Part shown: in pieces, positions 8,950-18,466 of the stretch | Layout: each line of letters begins with the position of its first letter | How positions within the stretch are numbered: position 1 is the first letter of the stretch | Assembly: GCF_014836715.1 (NCBI RefSeq) | Contig: NZ_JACSQI010000002.1 | Coordinates: 491,136 to 555,135 of the forward strand | DNA from: Escherichia whittamii | GTDB lineage: Bacteria; Pseudomonadota; Gammaproteobacteria; Enterobacterales; Enterobacteriaceae | Direction of reading: 5' to 3' | DNA length: 64,000 nt | Notes under the pieces: generated by a model | Told to the model about the DNA's origin: nothing | Database searches by the model: none | Seen by the model: only the letters and a program-made list of their open reading frames with translations | Program-made: the position numbers and the translations under genes

Positions 8950-11014
8950 CAGCGCGGGCTCCTTCTTCAATGCTAGCGGTGGCCTCGATAACCTGTGCCA
9001 ATACTGGGTCTTGCGTCATAGACTCATTGCTGTCAGCTAACCAGCGAATTCCATCGGCTATGTATTTTGGTGCGTTCCATTCTGTCTCTGTAATTGCGTA
9101 TTTCAATGCAAATTCTGATTTTTTCCATTCTGCCGCCTTATCACGGGCTTCTATTTCCAGTGCCTGAATATTTCCCCCAACCAGCCCGAATAGAGCAGAA
9201 TTTGCAAGGATGAATGCATCTTCGAATGTGCGTGCGCAGGGACCACCTGTTACCTCTGCACATTGATAGGCAATACGATTTCCATTACGAGCTTTATCAT
9301 CGTCACTCTTGGCAATCAAACCAGCTAATGTGAAAGGGGTATCTTCAGAGAACCATGCTTTCAAACAAGCATTACTGGAATATGTACCTTGATGAACAAC
9401 ACATGCCTGACCTCCTGCTCTTAGGACTGCGTCCAGATCTGTTATGATTAGACTCTGAAGCTCAAGAAACTCTAATAACTCGAAGAACAAATGAGCGTAA
9501 GCACCGCCAACTTCCATCACCGTGGCGTACTGGCTCGACAGCTTCGGTCTTTCTGGTTCAGCTGATTCTAGTTTTTTGATGATGACGGGAAGCAATAATC
9601 GCTCGCTTAACCCCTCGACAAGAATCGCTTTATCTGCGAAAAACAGATCGCAACGTGTCAACGTCATATATTGATGAAGAAATTTTTTATCATCAATTGG
9701 AATATGTTTTAGACCTTTACGGAGATCTTTAATTTTGGTTGTTCGGACACCTTCCTGAGTCCCCTGTGTTGGAGCCCCCAGAAAATAGCGAATACTCTCG
9801 AAACCAGCCGCATTGGCAATGTGAGACGAGTGTGTAGACACAACAAACTGTGCAGGCCAGGGTCTCCTGTCCTCAGTACCATCCACCAGTTGCTGTGCAA
9901 TTTTGGCAAGTTGACGAATAAAAACCTCCTGCATTTGCGGATGCAGATGGGCTTCAGGTTCTTCAATGAATATCAGGTGTACACCCGGCCCAGTAACTTC
10001 GGCGCAAAATGCTTTATAGAAACCAGCTAATTGCAAGAGAATAAATATCAAATTACGTGTACCAAGACCGTTATATGACTCCGGTAATGCGATGCCGCTA
10101 TAACCTGAATAGCGAACTTTAGTGAAGTTTGATAGCAACTTGCTAACATCGAGCAATGTTTCAGTATGTAACGACTGGCCTCCCAATCCGGGGTATCCAA
10201 AAGTTTCTAGCGCCGGAATCAGATTGTTGAGCTGGTTTCCGAAGTTTGTGTCAATTTGAGTCTGAATGCCCTGAACCGCACCTTTCAATGCATCAGCAAT
10301 TTGTTTATCAGCCGCTCCCGCAGATGCCGAAGAGGCCGTTGCGAAAAGATTTTCAACCGTTTTAGCCAGTACATCGGATTCTCGGGATGTCACATCATCA
10401 AGTCCTCGCTGAGCGTTGATAAAGCCCGATTTGACCAGACTGCGCAATGTACCTGGTGGTAACTCGCGACGATTATCAGGATCGTTGGGATCTTCAGCCC
10501 ATATTTTCACACAGAAATTATTAGGGATACGTTCTCGCAATATACGGAGGAAAGCGAGACGGTCCTCTCCGGAAAGTGGCATTTCAGTCTGACTTTCAAG
10601 AAATTGTGTCAGTTGACCACCTTTCAATTCATATCGGACTACTGCCTGCGCTTCAGAACACGCGGGATCCAAATCAATAACAAAAGGACTCAATGGACCT
10701 AATTGAGGCTGTGCAGGGTCGTACTGGAATTTCAGTCGAAGTTCAATGGCGGGAATAAGTTCTCGAACGAGATGATCTTCTATGCCTTCGTTAAGTGCTT
10801 CCAGAGCATCACAAAAACGGTCATAGCAGGAACTGGAAAAATCTTCAAGTTGGAAAGTAGCGCTACCGTCTGCTAAGAATCTGCGTATTATTTCTGAGAG
10901 TGATGTTTTTCCGCTGTTGTTTCTTCCAACAATGACGGTCGTCTGTTCCTCCAATACAAGCTCTGCATCAGCTAAAAGACGGAAGTTTTTTATTTCAACC
11001 TGATGAATGCGCAT
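8942..11014 (-). CDS. gajA: OLD-family ATPase-TOPRIM endonuclease, GajA of a Gabija-type system
   Basis: The 690-aa protein has an ABC-type ATPase with Walker A GRNNSGKTS (about 30-38), a signature-like NGLGTRN (about 315-321), Walker B HLIFIEEPEAHLHP (about 346-359) and H-loop VVSTHSSHIAN (about 391-401). It is followed by a TOPRIM nuclease domain with ILVEGLSE (catalytic Glu about 467) and the DxD in IITDLDAV (about 526-528). This is the class 2 OLD layout of GajA, a nicking endonuclease inhibited by nucleotides. It is somewhat longer than the founding GajA. The start ATG has GAGGG four to five bases upstream. It is translationally coupled to gajB, and a hairpin separates it from the upstream gene. 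Confidence 0.85.
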   Translation of the reverse strand: MRIHQVEIKNFRLLADAELVLEEQTTVIVGRNNSGKTSLSEIIRRFLADGSATFQLEDFSSSCYDRFCDALEALNEGIEDHLVRELIPAIELRLKFQYDPAQPQLGPLSPFVIDLDPACSEAQAVVRYELKGGQLTQFLESQTEMPLSGEDRLAFLRILRERIPNNFCVKIWAEDPNDPDNRRELPPGTLRSLVKSGFINAQRGLDDVTSRESDVLAKTVENLFATASSASAGAADKQIADALKGAVQGIQTQIDTNFGNQLNNLIPALETFGYPGLGGQSLHTETLLDVSKLLSNFTKVRYSGYSGIALPESYNGLGTRNLIFILLQLAGFYKAFCAEVTGPGVHLIFIEEPEAHLHPQMQEVFIRQLAKIAQQLVDGTEDRRPWPAQFVVSTHSSHIANAAGFESIRYFLGAPTQGTQEGVRTTKIKDLRKGLKHIPIDDKKFLHQYMTLTRCDLFFADKAILVEGLSERLLLPVIIKKLESAEPERPKLSSQYATVMEVGGAYAHLFFELLEFLELQSLIITDLDAVLRAGGQACVVHQGTYSSNACLKAWFSEDTPFTLAGLIAKSDDDKARNGNRIAYQCAEVTGGPCARTFEDAFILANSALFGLVGGNIQALEIEARDKAAEWKKSEFALKYAITETEWNAPKYIADGIRWLADSNESMTQDPVLAQVIEATASIEEGARADA

Positions 11015-11110
11015 ATGTCCCTCATGATCTATTTATAGTCTATCGATAAATCTGATGTTATTGCTCTGCCTGTAATTTTCATTCTTGCGATTACTCTGCT
11101 ATGCAAAATG

Positions 11111-11137
11111 TACCTCAGGCTATATTTATTCCTGAGG
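11111..11137 (-). terminator. Hairpin between the 818-aa gene and gajA
   Basis: A 7-bp inverted repeat (CCTCAGG / CCTGAGG) around an AT-rich loop lies 15 bp after the 818-aa gene stop. The T run is weak (TACATTTT), so termination may be partial. The remaining 96 bp to gajA are AT-rich and could hold the gaj promoter. Confidence 0.55.
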
Positions 11138-11151
11138 TATGTTTTGGTATC

Positions 11152-13608
11152 TCACTCGGTCAAAGAGGCCTCACGAACATCATTCGGTTGAGGTTGGCAT
11201 TCTTTCCATCGTCGAATAAGCGTTGCTACACAGGGGTTACCCGCCAGTTGATTCATTCTGACCCAGTCAACATCAACTAATCCAGCCAGAAGTTCAGGAT
11301 TCAGTTCCCCTTGTAATGGGTGCCACTGGCGAATACTGGGCTGGCGCTGAATTTGAGGTTGAAGCGGGGCCAAACTCCCGACGATAACGTAATTTTGTTC
11401 TGGATCATGCCAGAGTCGTGTAATGCCTGGTATGTTTTTCAACCAGTTTCGCGGATCACCTAAAGGCAAATCAAAAATTCGAGAGAGTAATTTATTCCAT
11501 GATGCTATTAATGATGAGCTGGCTTTTTTCACCAGCTTTTGATCACCCACCTGGAGTGAATTTTTTCTTTCAGGCCATTTAGAGAATGTATACTTTTTTA
11601 AAACATCATAGGTTACATTAATTTTATTATTGCAGTAATACTCACGCAGAGCACAATTCCATATATCACACAGTAAGTCTAATTCACTCAATAGTGCGTT
11701 TTTATTGGCGTTAGATAATTCATCTTCCTCATTAAGTTTCTCTATATAATATGACAGTACCTCAGCATCTGGTAATAGCCAGTGATTAAGTGGGAGTTGC
11801 TGACTTTGAGTATCAATAACCGTCATTAAGGCATCTAAATTTTCAGGGATCATATTAGGAGTATCATATTTCGGGTCCTGGAGAAGAATGGATACTTCCT
11901 CCATTCGATGTATGATTATTGTCAATCTCTGAGCAAATCTGGCTAGTTTTTCTTCACTGCTGCCAAAACCTTGTGCTACTGATTCAGGGCGATATGCATA
12001 AGGCCATTTTTTATTTAAGAGAGTAAGAAGAGCCTCGACAGAGGTATCAAATAGTTTTAGCCTTTCATCGCAGGCTTTAACTAAATCCGGGCAAGAAGGA
12101 TTAAAAGGTAAAATTACTGGGCGGTCTTGTTCAGCGGTGAATAAATATCCTTCGGTGATAACCAATAGGTCATGAGTCAGTAAGTCTTTTTGCTCTGTCA
12201 GGCTTGTACTGATTCTTGTTTCTTTGCAAAGTAAAAGATATTTCAACGCAAGTTCTTTGTACGCAACTTCGGCATTACGCGCCAATGCATCAAGACAGGT
12301 CTTTTTCTCAAAATCTTGAATAGTATAGTCGTAATAGCAAGAATCTACCGTAGGGATGAGTCGGGTAGTCCCATCGGGAGTATCCTGTTCAATTAATAAA
12401 TTATCAACAACAGAATCACCGCCAAGATCAAACGGATTAACGTTGATATGCTGGCACGCAATTTTAGTTCTTAGATTCTGAGTTAACAGATAGCGGTCAT
12501 CAATTATGCCGCGGATCTGATCTAACAAAACAAGGATGCATATAGAATTATCTTTTTCCAACCGTTCAAATGATGAGGGTTCTGAATCCGGTAATAACTC
12601 CAGCTGTACATTAGGATATTTTTTGTTCAACACCTTTTGTATCTGAGTCACTATCTGTTGTGGGGGAATATTTCGCGAAAAACGTAAATCAAGTACTTTG
12701 ATCTCGGCATTAAGCTGTACGCCAGGAAATTTTGCCCTCTCAGTCGTTTTGAATTTAGTCTTTAGCGGCAGTGGACGCAACTGGAGAACTACGGGGGTTA
12801 ATGTAAAACCAAAAATTTTGGCTTGTTCAATAAATTCATTTTGTACAGGTTTGAGGATCCATGGCCAACTATTTCTTAACGCATCAGGCGAAGAGAGATC
12901 AATAAAGGGACGAAGCTTACGCTTATTCTTTTTTTTAGGTATTTCTTGATAAGCCTGAAATTTTTGCCTTGTTGATTTTTCAGGCATCCAGCGGACCAGC
13001 ACTTTATTTTTGTCATACACCCACAGTGCCTGAGAGGCGGTTGAAAATTCGCTTTTCATATCCACAGGTCGTAGTGGTACATTTTCATAAAATAAAACGA
13101 CTTCTGTTGTATCTTTATCACTTCTTTGCTGAGTTCGGCAGTCCAGGCTAATGGTATTGATACCGCAACTGGTTTTACTTTTCCAGGCATCTGTCTGTAG
13201 TAGTGGTCGGCCTAATGAGTGGCTACCCTTGCAATGAGAACCAAATGCAGAGATTTTACGCATGATAAGACGAATCCATATGGGATTAAGCGAGGTCTCG
13301 TACTTTATCCTTTCTGGTGAGATGATTATGCCATCGGCATTTTTAATAACGGGAGGAGTATCCTGTTCTGAATCAACCGCAACGAACAATCCAAATTGCT
13401 CTTTATAGAAGCGCATCAGATAAGGATGATATCGGTCACCTAATTCACGATCAAGATGATTTTCCCACTGCTTCCAGCGATAATTTTTGCTTAATGGATA
13501 ATGGTAAACAATCAGCTTTTCAGCTTTCTCCTGGTCGATCTCACTGTCCCGATAAATCATATGAGAAAGGGGAAGTGAACGGATTACTTCGGCATCATGG
13601 TTCATCAT
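11152..13608 (-). CDS. Unrecognised 818-aa partner of the helicase-nuclease, MID-like stretch
   Basis: I do not recognise a family over the full length. The segment near residues 350-395 (ICILVLLDQIR, then DDRYLLTQNLRTKIACQHINVN) resembles the MID domain of prokaryotic Argonaute/PIWI proteins, where a Rossmann strand is followed by Y-x-x-x-K/Q and a small-to-Q-H motif. No PIWI/RNase H catalytic tetrad is visible afterwards; the C-terminal half is mostly helical and ends in a basic/aromatic region (PGITRLWHDPEQNYVIVG, QRQPSIRQWHPLQGEL). The start ATG follows the helicase stop by 3 bp, with AGGAAAGGG upstream inside the helicase gene, so the two are surely co-translated. A relation to pPIWI-RE-type conflict systems is possible but unproven. 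Confidence 0.5.
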   Translation of the reverse strand: MMNHDAEVIRSLPLSHMIYRDSEIDQEKAEKLIVYHYPLSKNYRWKQWENHLDRELGDRYHPYLMRFYKEQFGLFVAVDSEQDTPPVIKNADGIIISPERIKYETSLNPIWIRLIMRKISAFGSHCKGSHSLGRPLLQTDAWKSKTSCGINTISLDCRTQQRSDKDTTEVVLFYENVPLRPVDMKSEFSTASQALWVYDKNKVLVRWMPEKSTRQKFQAYQEIPKKKNKRKLRPFIDLSSPDALRNSWPWILKPVQNEFIEQAKIFGFTLTPVVLQLRPLPLKTKFKTTERAKFPGVQLNAEIKVLDLRFSRNIPPQQIVTQIQKVLNKKYPNVQLELLPDSEPSSFERLEKDNSICILVLLDQIRGIIDDRYLLTQNLRTKIACQHINVNPFDLGGDSVVDNLLIEQDTPDGTTRLIPTVDSCYYDYTIQDFEKKTCLDALARNAEVAYKELALKYLLLCKETRISTSLTEQKDLLTHDLLVITEGYLFTAEQDRPVILPFNPSCPDLVKACDERLKLFDTSVEALLTLLNKKWPYAYRPESVAQGFGSSEEKLARFAQRLTIIIHRMEEVSILLQDPKYDTPNMIPENLDALMTVIDTQSQQLPLNHWLLPDAEVLSYYIEKLNEEDELSNANKNALLSELDLLCDIWNCALREYYCNNKINVTYDVLKKYTFSKWPERKNSLQVGDQKLVKKASSSLIASWNKLLSRIFDLPLGDPRNWLKNIPGITRLWHDPEQNYVIVGSLAPLQPQIQRQPSIRQWHPLQGELNPELLAGLVDVDWVRMNQLAGNPCVATLIRRWKECQPQPNDVREASLTE

Positions 13609-13611
13609 AAA

Positions 13612-16600
13612 TTATGCCCTTTCCTTAATATTCTGTTCGATTATTTTAATAAGACTTCCAAATCCTGGCGTAACTGATGAAACCGTGTTGGGAGTAACAC
13701 ACCCGCCGAGAATGAGAATATCTGCATGATAAAGATCCTGAACCGGAATTAACTGACTTGAAAATCCCAGCAACTGACAATCAGAATGGGGAGCCACGAA
13801 ATTAGCGATAACAAGTTTGACGTTGTCTCCCTCAACCGCACGTATTTTTTCTAATTTGCTACTTAATCCCAGAGGAGTTTGAGTCGGGTCAGCACCAGAC
13901 GCCAGCCATTGCTGATATTCTTCATCCGCTTTGTCGAGAGTATCCTGTCCCCAAAATTTCGCATCTATGCGGTAATCCGAGTTTTTTACACTAAAATCAT
14001 ACAGTTCGAAAACTCGATGGTCGCTTACCTGAGTCGTAGTAATAATTTTATAACGCTCATGAAGTAGTGCCCGAATAGCCTCTTCACCCAAGCGCCCCAT
14101 AAGTAGACGTTGCGCGATCAGCGGGTGGAAGGCGTAATGTTCTTCCAGATCGTTAGCGTAAGGCATTAAAGATGTTCTGTACCCTTTACGGTTAAACCAG
14201 TCAGTAATGTCCGAATGACGCTGTATATGTTGATACAACACCTGAGGATTGTACTTACGCCGTCCTTCTGCTGCTTCCTCAAAAAACTGCCAGGTCTGAG
14301 GGGAATACCAGATTTCTCCACTATTCAATGCAGATTCTGGTTTTTTAAAACAAGCCCACTTGTACAGTTCAAGATCAATACCAAAGTCATTATGTCCTGG
14401 TTTCCAGGCAAGGTCGTGTTGAAGTATCGCTTTACCTAATTGTCTCCAGAGTTGCGTGACATCATTTCTGGGTGTTGATTGCTCTCGCAACAATCGTATG
14501 GCCGGAACCAGGCGTTTATCGATATAATCCAGAGCCAATTTACCCGGTTGTGTCGGTGTCATAATCAGGTTAAGGAAATTATCCTGCATCTTTTCATCAC
14601 GTTCCCGTAAAATATCCAGTAACTGGCGATTGAGAGCAGAAAGCTGACGACGGTTCGATGTATAAACAGGTAATGAAGCAAAGCGCGAGAGGTCTTTTGC
14701 CAGTTCAGAATCAAGATGGATTTCAGCATTGGGGACTTCACACCAGGCTCGTTCAATACGACCAACCTGTTGCTGTACATTGGCTGCCGTATTTTTTATG
14801 TAATCACTGGTTCTCTTATATTCGCCGTTTAATCGGGAAATCTCATATTTTCGGTTCATCATTAATGGCAGAATGAAGCGTTGATGCTGCTGACGAGAAA
14901 TTTCACCAGCACGGAGCAGTTTTTCCAGATTGCGTAACTGGAAACCTGCATGCGCCATATCATCATTGCTTTCTGCATTGGCCTGAAAAGCGGAAAAGTA
15001 ATAATGTCGCGATTCCAGCAAATATAAACAGGTCAGATCCATACTTTTGCCAGATTCAGGCAGGCTGAAATCCAGATTCACACCATTCGTCGCAGAGGCG
15101 GTCTGCGTCAGCACTATGACAATACGCCGGGAGGCAAATGCGGCCTGATAAGCATCACTAAAGCCCTTTTTCTTCTGGCATTCTGCGGTTAACAGACAAA
15201 TCAGTGCAGGCTCATTATGTATGGTCACCGGGATAAACACATCAGCAAAACTTTTTAGCAGAGGATCATCAGATAAAGGTTGTTCCATTTTTAACCATGC
15301 GAGGCATTCTCTACTTTGCGTTGCTATTGCAGTGGTAAGCCATTTTCTTAAATAGGCGATGGAATTCACGAAAGCAAGATGCCCCCGGTGTTGAGGTCTT
15401 TTTCCCGCAAGATCCAACACATTAAGCAATTTTAGCAGTATATTTTTTCGATATTCTGATTCGAAATCCGATGAGGGGTCATCGCCATTCTGGAAAAAAT
15501 CGGGGGCTAGCGAAGCGAGCAGATCAACAGAATACGGGCTATTCTTTATGCTATTGAAATCATGAATCTCTGCATTCAGTTGCGTGTTTCTAATATTTTC
15601 TTTGCTGTTATTGAGCTCTTCAATAGCTAAATACTGCAACTGGAAATCATCAACCGTCTGGACATAAGGTATCGGTTCTTTAAACCAGTCGGCAGGTCGT
15701 TTTTCAAAAGTTGTTCCCAGAAAACTTTGTGTAACAGCAGGGTTGCGCGCTTCTGCAATATAACGAAGCGCTGAATTAATCCACCTGACATCGAAGTGAT
15801 TACAGGCTCTTTCAATATATGACGTAGCCGACAGTGCAAAGACAAGATTACGACTGGCGAGAGAAAGCAGCAGACCTTCTGCCGTCGTGGGCAGAAAGGC
15901 ACGTTTGATCTGTATCCGTAACGGATCGATATCCGTATCTGAGACATTCTGTTTCAGCAACCAGTTGGTCAAGCCAAAAATACTGGCATGAGTATTGGGT
16001 AAAATATTACTTTTCCTTAATTCCCGTAGTTCCGGCAGGTCAGTACGCGGTAACAGAAATCGGGACATATTGGGCAGGGTTGAGCCGTAGTATGATGGCC
16101 TGTAATCATTAACGGGGTCGAACAGAAGTCGGGTTAACTTTTTAATGTATTCATACGCTTCATCTTCACTGGCAGTCAGGTCGGTCAACATCAGGCTAAA
16201 TTGCCGAATGAATTTCTCCATCAAGCGTAAAAAATCACTGATGTCGATAGTCTGATCGCTATCCTGAAGCGGAGAGTCTGGCCTGATAATTTCGTAGCCA
16301 TGTTCTTCTTTCCGCATAATAAGCCGGTCACTGGTCACCAGTTGATCGGAACGGAACAAATAATGCTCACCAAAGGGTTTATTATCCAGATATTGCTGAA
16401 GAGGAATAACCAGTGATCTAGCATGTGTTAAATCAACATGTTTTTCTGTTAATGCGCTATCCAGATCATTAATAAATTTTTCTAGACGTTCACGGATCAT
16501 CGGTGCAGGTTCCGTTTCAACATACTGCATACGTTGTAGTAATCTGCGTCCCCCGTCGAGCAACTGACCCAGACATTCAGGTGGCTCCTGAACCCATTGC

Positions 16601-17514
16601 GCCTGTGCCAGATACTCTTGTAATACCTCAGCCTGGTAATCAAATTCATCGATGAAAATGATGTAATTACGCAGCTCTTTGCTGGACATTTTTACTTTGC
16701 GACGCCCATCGTAAAACGATGAAGCCATCTTTTGAGTGGTCATGATCAGCAGGTGTTGTTTTTCGTCACGCCAGGCAATGGCGGGCAAAATTCGCCTGAC
16801 CCAGGCGTGGCGACGGAAATCAGCAATTCGTTGCCTGGCTGCCTGCGTGAGTTCATGCTCTTCGCCATATTTTTCTTTTTGTTTCTTAGCTTCTTTTTCC
16901 AGCGATTTAATATTCTGAATCAGAGTTATTTCCACCGCCGCACACGATTTGATTAATGATTCTTTTTCACTGGCAATGGCCGTCTGAAAACGTGTCGGAT
17001 ATCCTTTCAGCGATTTGTTAATATGCAGTATATTTTTGCAATTTCTACGCAATTTGTCGGCAATATCCTGACTGGCAAATAAATTCCTGTTTTCCAGATT
17101 ACTGATGGAGTCAAATGGATCGGGAAGTGAGTCTGAGGAAATATTTTTCTCATGAGGTAAAGGAGTGATCTCAATGGCAGAAACAATCTGCTCATCTTGT
17201 GCGTAGAGCACGCTGACGGTGAATGGTTCCCCGTTACTGTCTTTATGCACTGCCGTTTTCTCATAAATGTCGTGCAAAATATTCCAGCGATGGGTAACCA
17301 AAATGGCTTGAGAGCCTGATTTTTTTATCGTCTCCAGTGCCGGGAGAGCGTTATCGGCATAGCCAGAGCGATAGAGTGAGCTGGTTTTTCCGCTACCCGT
17401 TGGTCCCTGAAGCTGGCAAAAACCGGCAATACGTTTCACTGCCTTAGATTTTTTCGCCTGAGATAACGTATATTCGATAACGGCATTATAAGAACGCAAT
17501 AACGGGGTATTCAC
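13612..17514 (-). CDS. 1300-aa superfamily 2 helicase with C-terminal PD-(D/E)xK-like nuclease
   Basis: The start is GTG at 17514 with GAGG six bases upstream. SF2 motifs appear in order: Walker A LQGPTGSGKTSS (about 35-46), Ia ILVTHRWNIL (71-80), Ib LLIMTTQKMASS, II IIFIDEFDYQ (285-294, DEFD instead of DEAD/DEAH), III FALSATSYIERA (559-570), V VLTQTASATNGVNLDF (801-816), VI QQQVGRIERAW (914-924). The C-terminus has a Glu in a helix (about 1145), YDF (1172-1174), then YRIDAKFW with D1184-x-K1186, the pattern of PD-(D/E)xK nucleases. A long insert separates motifs I and II. It is the first gene of the operon with the 818-aa gene. DNA translocation plus cleavage in anti-mobile-element defence is my inference; no named system fits. 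Confidence 0.68.
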   Translation of the reverse strand: MNTPLLRSYNAVIEYTLSQAKKSKAVKRIAGFCQLQGPTGSGKTSSLYRSGYADNALPALETIKKSGSQAILVTHRWNILHDIYEKTAVHKDSNGEPFTVSVLYAQDEQIVSAIEITPLPHEKNISSDSLPDPFDSISNLENRNLFASQDIADKLRRNCKNILHINKSLKGYPTRFQTAIASEKESLIKSCAAVEITLIQNIKSLEKEAKKQKEKYGEEHELTQAARQRIADFRRHAWVRRILPAIAWRDEKQHLLIMTTQKMASSFYDGRRKVKMSSKELRNYIIFIDEFDYQAEVLQEYLAQAQWVQEPPECLGQLLDGGRRLLQRMQYVETEPAPMIRERLEKFINDLDSALTEKHVDLTHARSLVIPLQQYLDNKPFGEHYLFRSDQLVTSDRLIMRKEEHGYEIIRPDSPLQDSDQTIDISDFLRLMEKFIRQFSLMLTDLTASEDEAYEYIKKLTRLLFDPVNDYRPSYYGSTLPNMSRFLLPRTDLPELRELRKSNILPNTHASIFGLTNWLLKQNVSDTDIDPLRIQIKRAFLPTTAEGLLLSLASRNLVFALSATSYIERACNHFDVRWINSALRYIAEARNPAVTQSFLGTTFEKRPADWFKEPIPYVQTVDDFQLQYLAIEELNNSKENIRNTQLNAEIHDFNSIKNSPYSVDLLASLAPDFFQNGDDPSSDFESEYRKNILLKLLNVLDLAGKRPQHRGHLAFVNSIAYLRKWLTTAIATQSRECLAWLKMEQPLSDDPLLKSFADVFIPVTIHNEPALICLLTAECQKKKGFSDAYQAAFASRRIVIVLTQTASATNGVNLDFSLPESGKSMDLTCLYLLESRHYYFSAFQANAESNDDMAHAGFQLRNLEKLLRAGEISRQQHQRFILPLMMNRKYEISRLNGEYKRTSDYIKNTAANVQQQVGRIERAWCEVPNAEIHLDSELAKDLSRFASLPVYTSNRRQLSALNRQLLDILRERDEKMQDNFLNLIMTPTQPGKLALDYIDKRLVPAIRLLREQSTPRNDVTQLWRQLGKAILQHDLAWKPGHNDFGIDLELYKWACFKKPESALNSGEIWYSPQTWQFFEEAAEGRRKYNPQVLYQHIQRHSDITDWFNRKGYRTSLMPYANDLEEHYAFHPLIAQRLLMGRLGEEAIRALLHERYKIITTTQVSDHRVFELYDFSVKNSDYRIDAKFWGQDTLDKADEEYQQWLASGADPTQTPLGLSSKLEKIRAVEGDNVKLVIANFVAPHSDCQLLGFSSQLIPVQDLYHADILILGGCVTPNTVSSVTPGFGSLIKIIEQNIKERA

Positions 17515-17995
17515 ATGTCACCTCATCCATATCGACTTTTCAACGACTACTATTTCAACAACTTATGTTACGCCGCTCGAATAGCATTACAATGCTTATG
17601 GTGAATTTTTCGTTATAAAACAATGCGCATTACGCATTCAGTAACATAATGATAAGTCAGGATGTTATACTGTTGTTGTATGCCAGATATCTGGCATAAG
17701 CAGTGCTCCTTCTTCACTCTTGCCGCTCACCGCCAATCGCAGTATCCTTATCCCACGTCTGCAAAATCAGGCGTCGGGCTTGACCTCCTGAAATCCTTCA
17801 TCGACGACACAAAGGCGCGTCAGCGTTTTTTTTGTGTCGTGCGCACGGCTACACCTCAATGGCGGGCCGGGCGGGGGCGTCGCAAGACGCGCCGGTGTCG
17901 ATGAGGCCGGTAAGGTCAACCCCGTCCGGTTCCGCCACCCGTGAGATTGACCTCTCCGTTGGCGGTAATAAACATTACTCATCGGAGGTTGCCCT
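17515..17995. other. Divergent regulatory region with P4-like leader
   Basis: 481 bp between the helicase operon (left) and the 156-aa gene (right). It holds a perfect 20-bp palindrome at 17679-17698, a TATACT -10-like box at 17667, and a GC-rich leader from about 17860 that includes an exact 20-plus-bp match to the leader of the paralogous gene in island B (28456-28482, inverted). The leader could be an attenuator or immunity-RNA region like that of P4, which is only an analogy. Confidence 0.5.
17679..17698. promoter_or_regulatory. Perfect 20-bp palindrome, candidate operator
   Basis: TATGCCAGATATCTGGCATA is an uninterrupted dyad, placed in the shared upstream region of the helicase operon and the Ner-like module, 7 bp after a TATACT box. 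It fits a dimeric repressor site; the nearby Ner-like protein is a candidate ligand by position only. Confidence 0.55.
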
Positions 17996-18466
17996 ATGGC
18001 TACAATCCTCACCCCTGACTGCGATTTACTCGATTTATTATCCGTTCCCTTTAACGCTGCCACGGACTTCACCGTCCTTGCCGACTACTGCGCCCGCTTC
18101 GCCGAAACCCTGATAGAAACCGACGATCCGGCGCTGCGACTGGCGCTCTGCGGACGGCTTCACGCCTGCCTTGCGTTGCTGCAACCCACACTACACGACC
18201 CCATCCCGCCGCATCTTACCGAAAGCCTGACCGTTGATACCCTTCCCGCTACACCACAACACTTCGACCCCGAACCTGACTCGTTGTGCGAATACTGCCT
18301 CGCGCTGCTCCAGCTTCTGCTGGAACGCCCGGCGGAGGTAAAAACAGAGCAAACCCTGACCGGGCTGCTGTGTGAACTGGTCTGGTACTTTACCGAGGGG
18401 CTGAAAGCGCCACGCTGGCTGCGTACCGCCGATGGTGTGAAATTTATCAGTGAGGCGACTGCATGA
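17996..18466 (+). CDS. Island protein of unknown function (156 aa), copy A
   Basis: It is a largely helical, acidic protein without a motif I recognise. A close paralog lies at 27884-28345 on the other strand in island B; both begin MATILTPD and end KAP(R/H)W(L/I)RTADGV. In both islands the gene overlaps the start of a Ner-like regulator by 4 bases (ATGA), so the two form a conserved transcription unit. The start has GGAGG upstream. Such proteins are common in P4-type islands; the function is not known to me. Confidence 0.75.
   Translation: MATILTPDCDLLDLLSVPFNAATDFTVLADYCARFAETLIETDDPALRLALCGRLHACLALLQPTLHDPIPPHLTESLTVDTLPATPQHFDPEPDSLCEYCLALLQLLLERPAEVKTEQTLTGLLCELVWYFTEGLKAPRWLRTADGVKFISEATA

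Noticed and set aside
11152..13608. Full prokaryotic Argonaute
   Set aside because: Only a MID-like stretch is visible. I cannot find a PIWI RNase H-fold with a DEDX tetrad, and the length and helical C-terminus do not fit.
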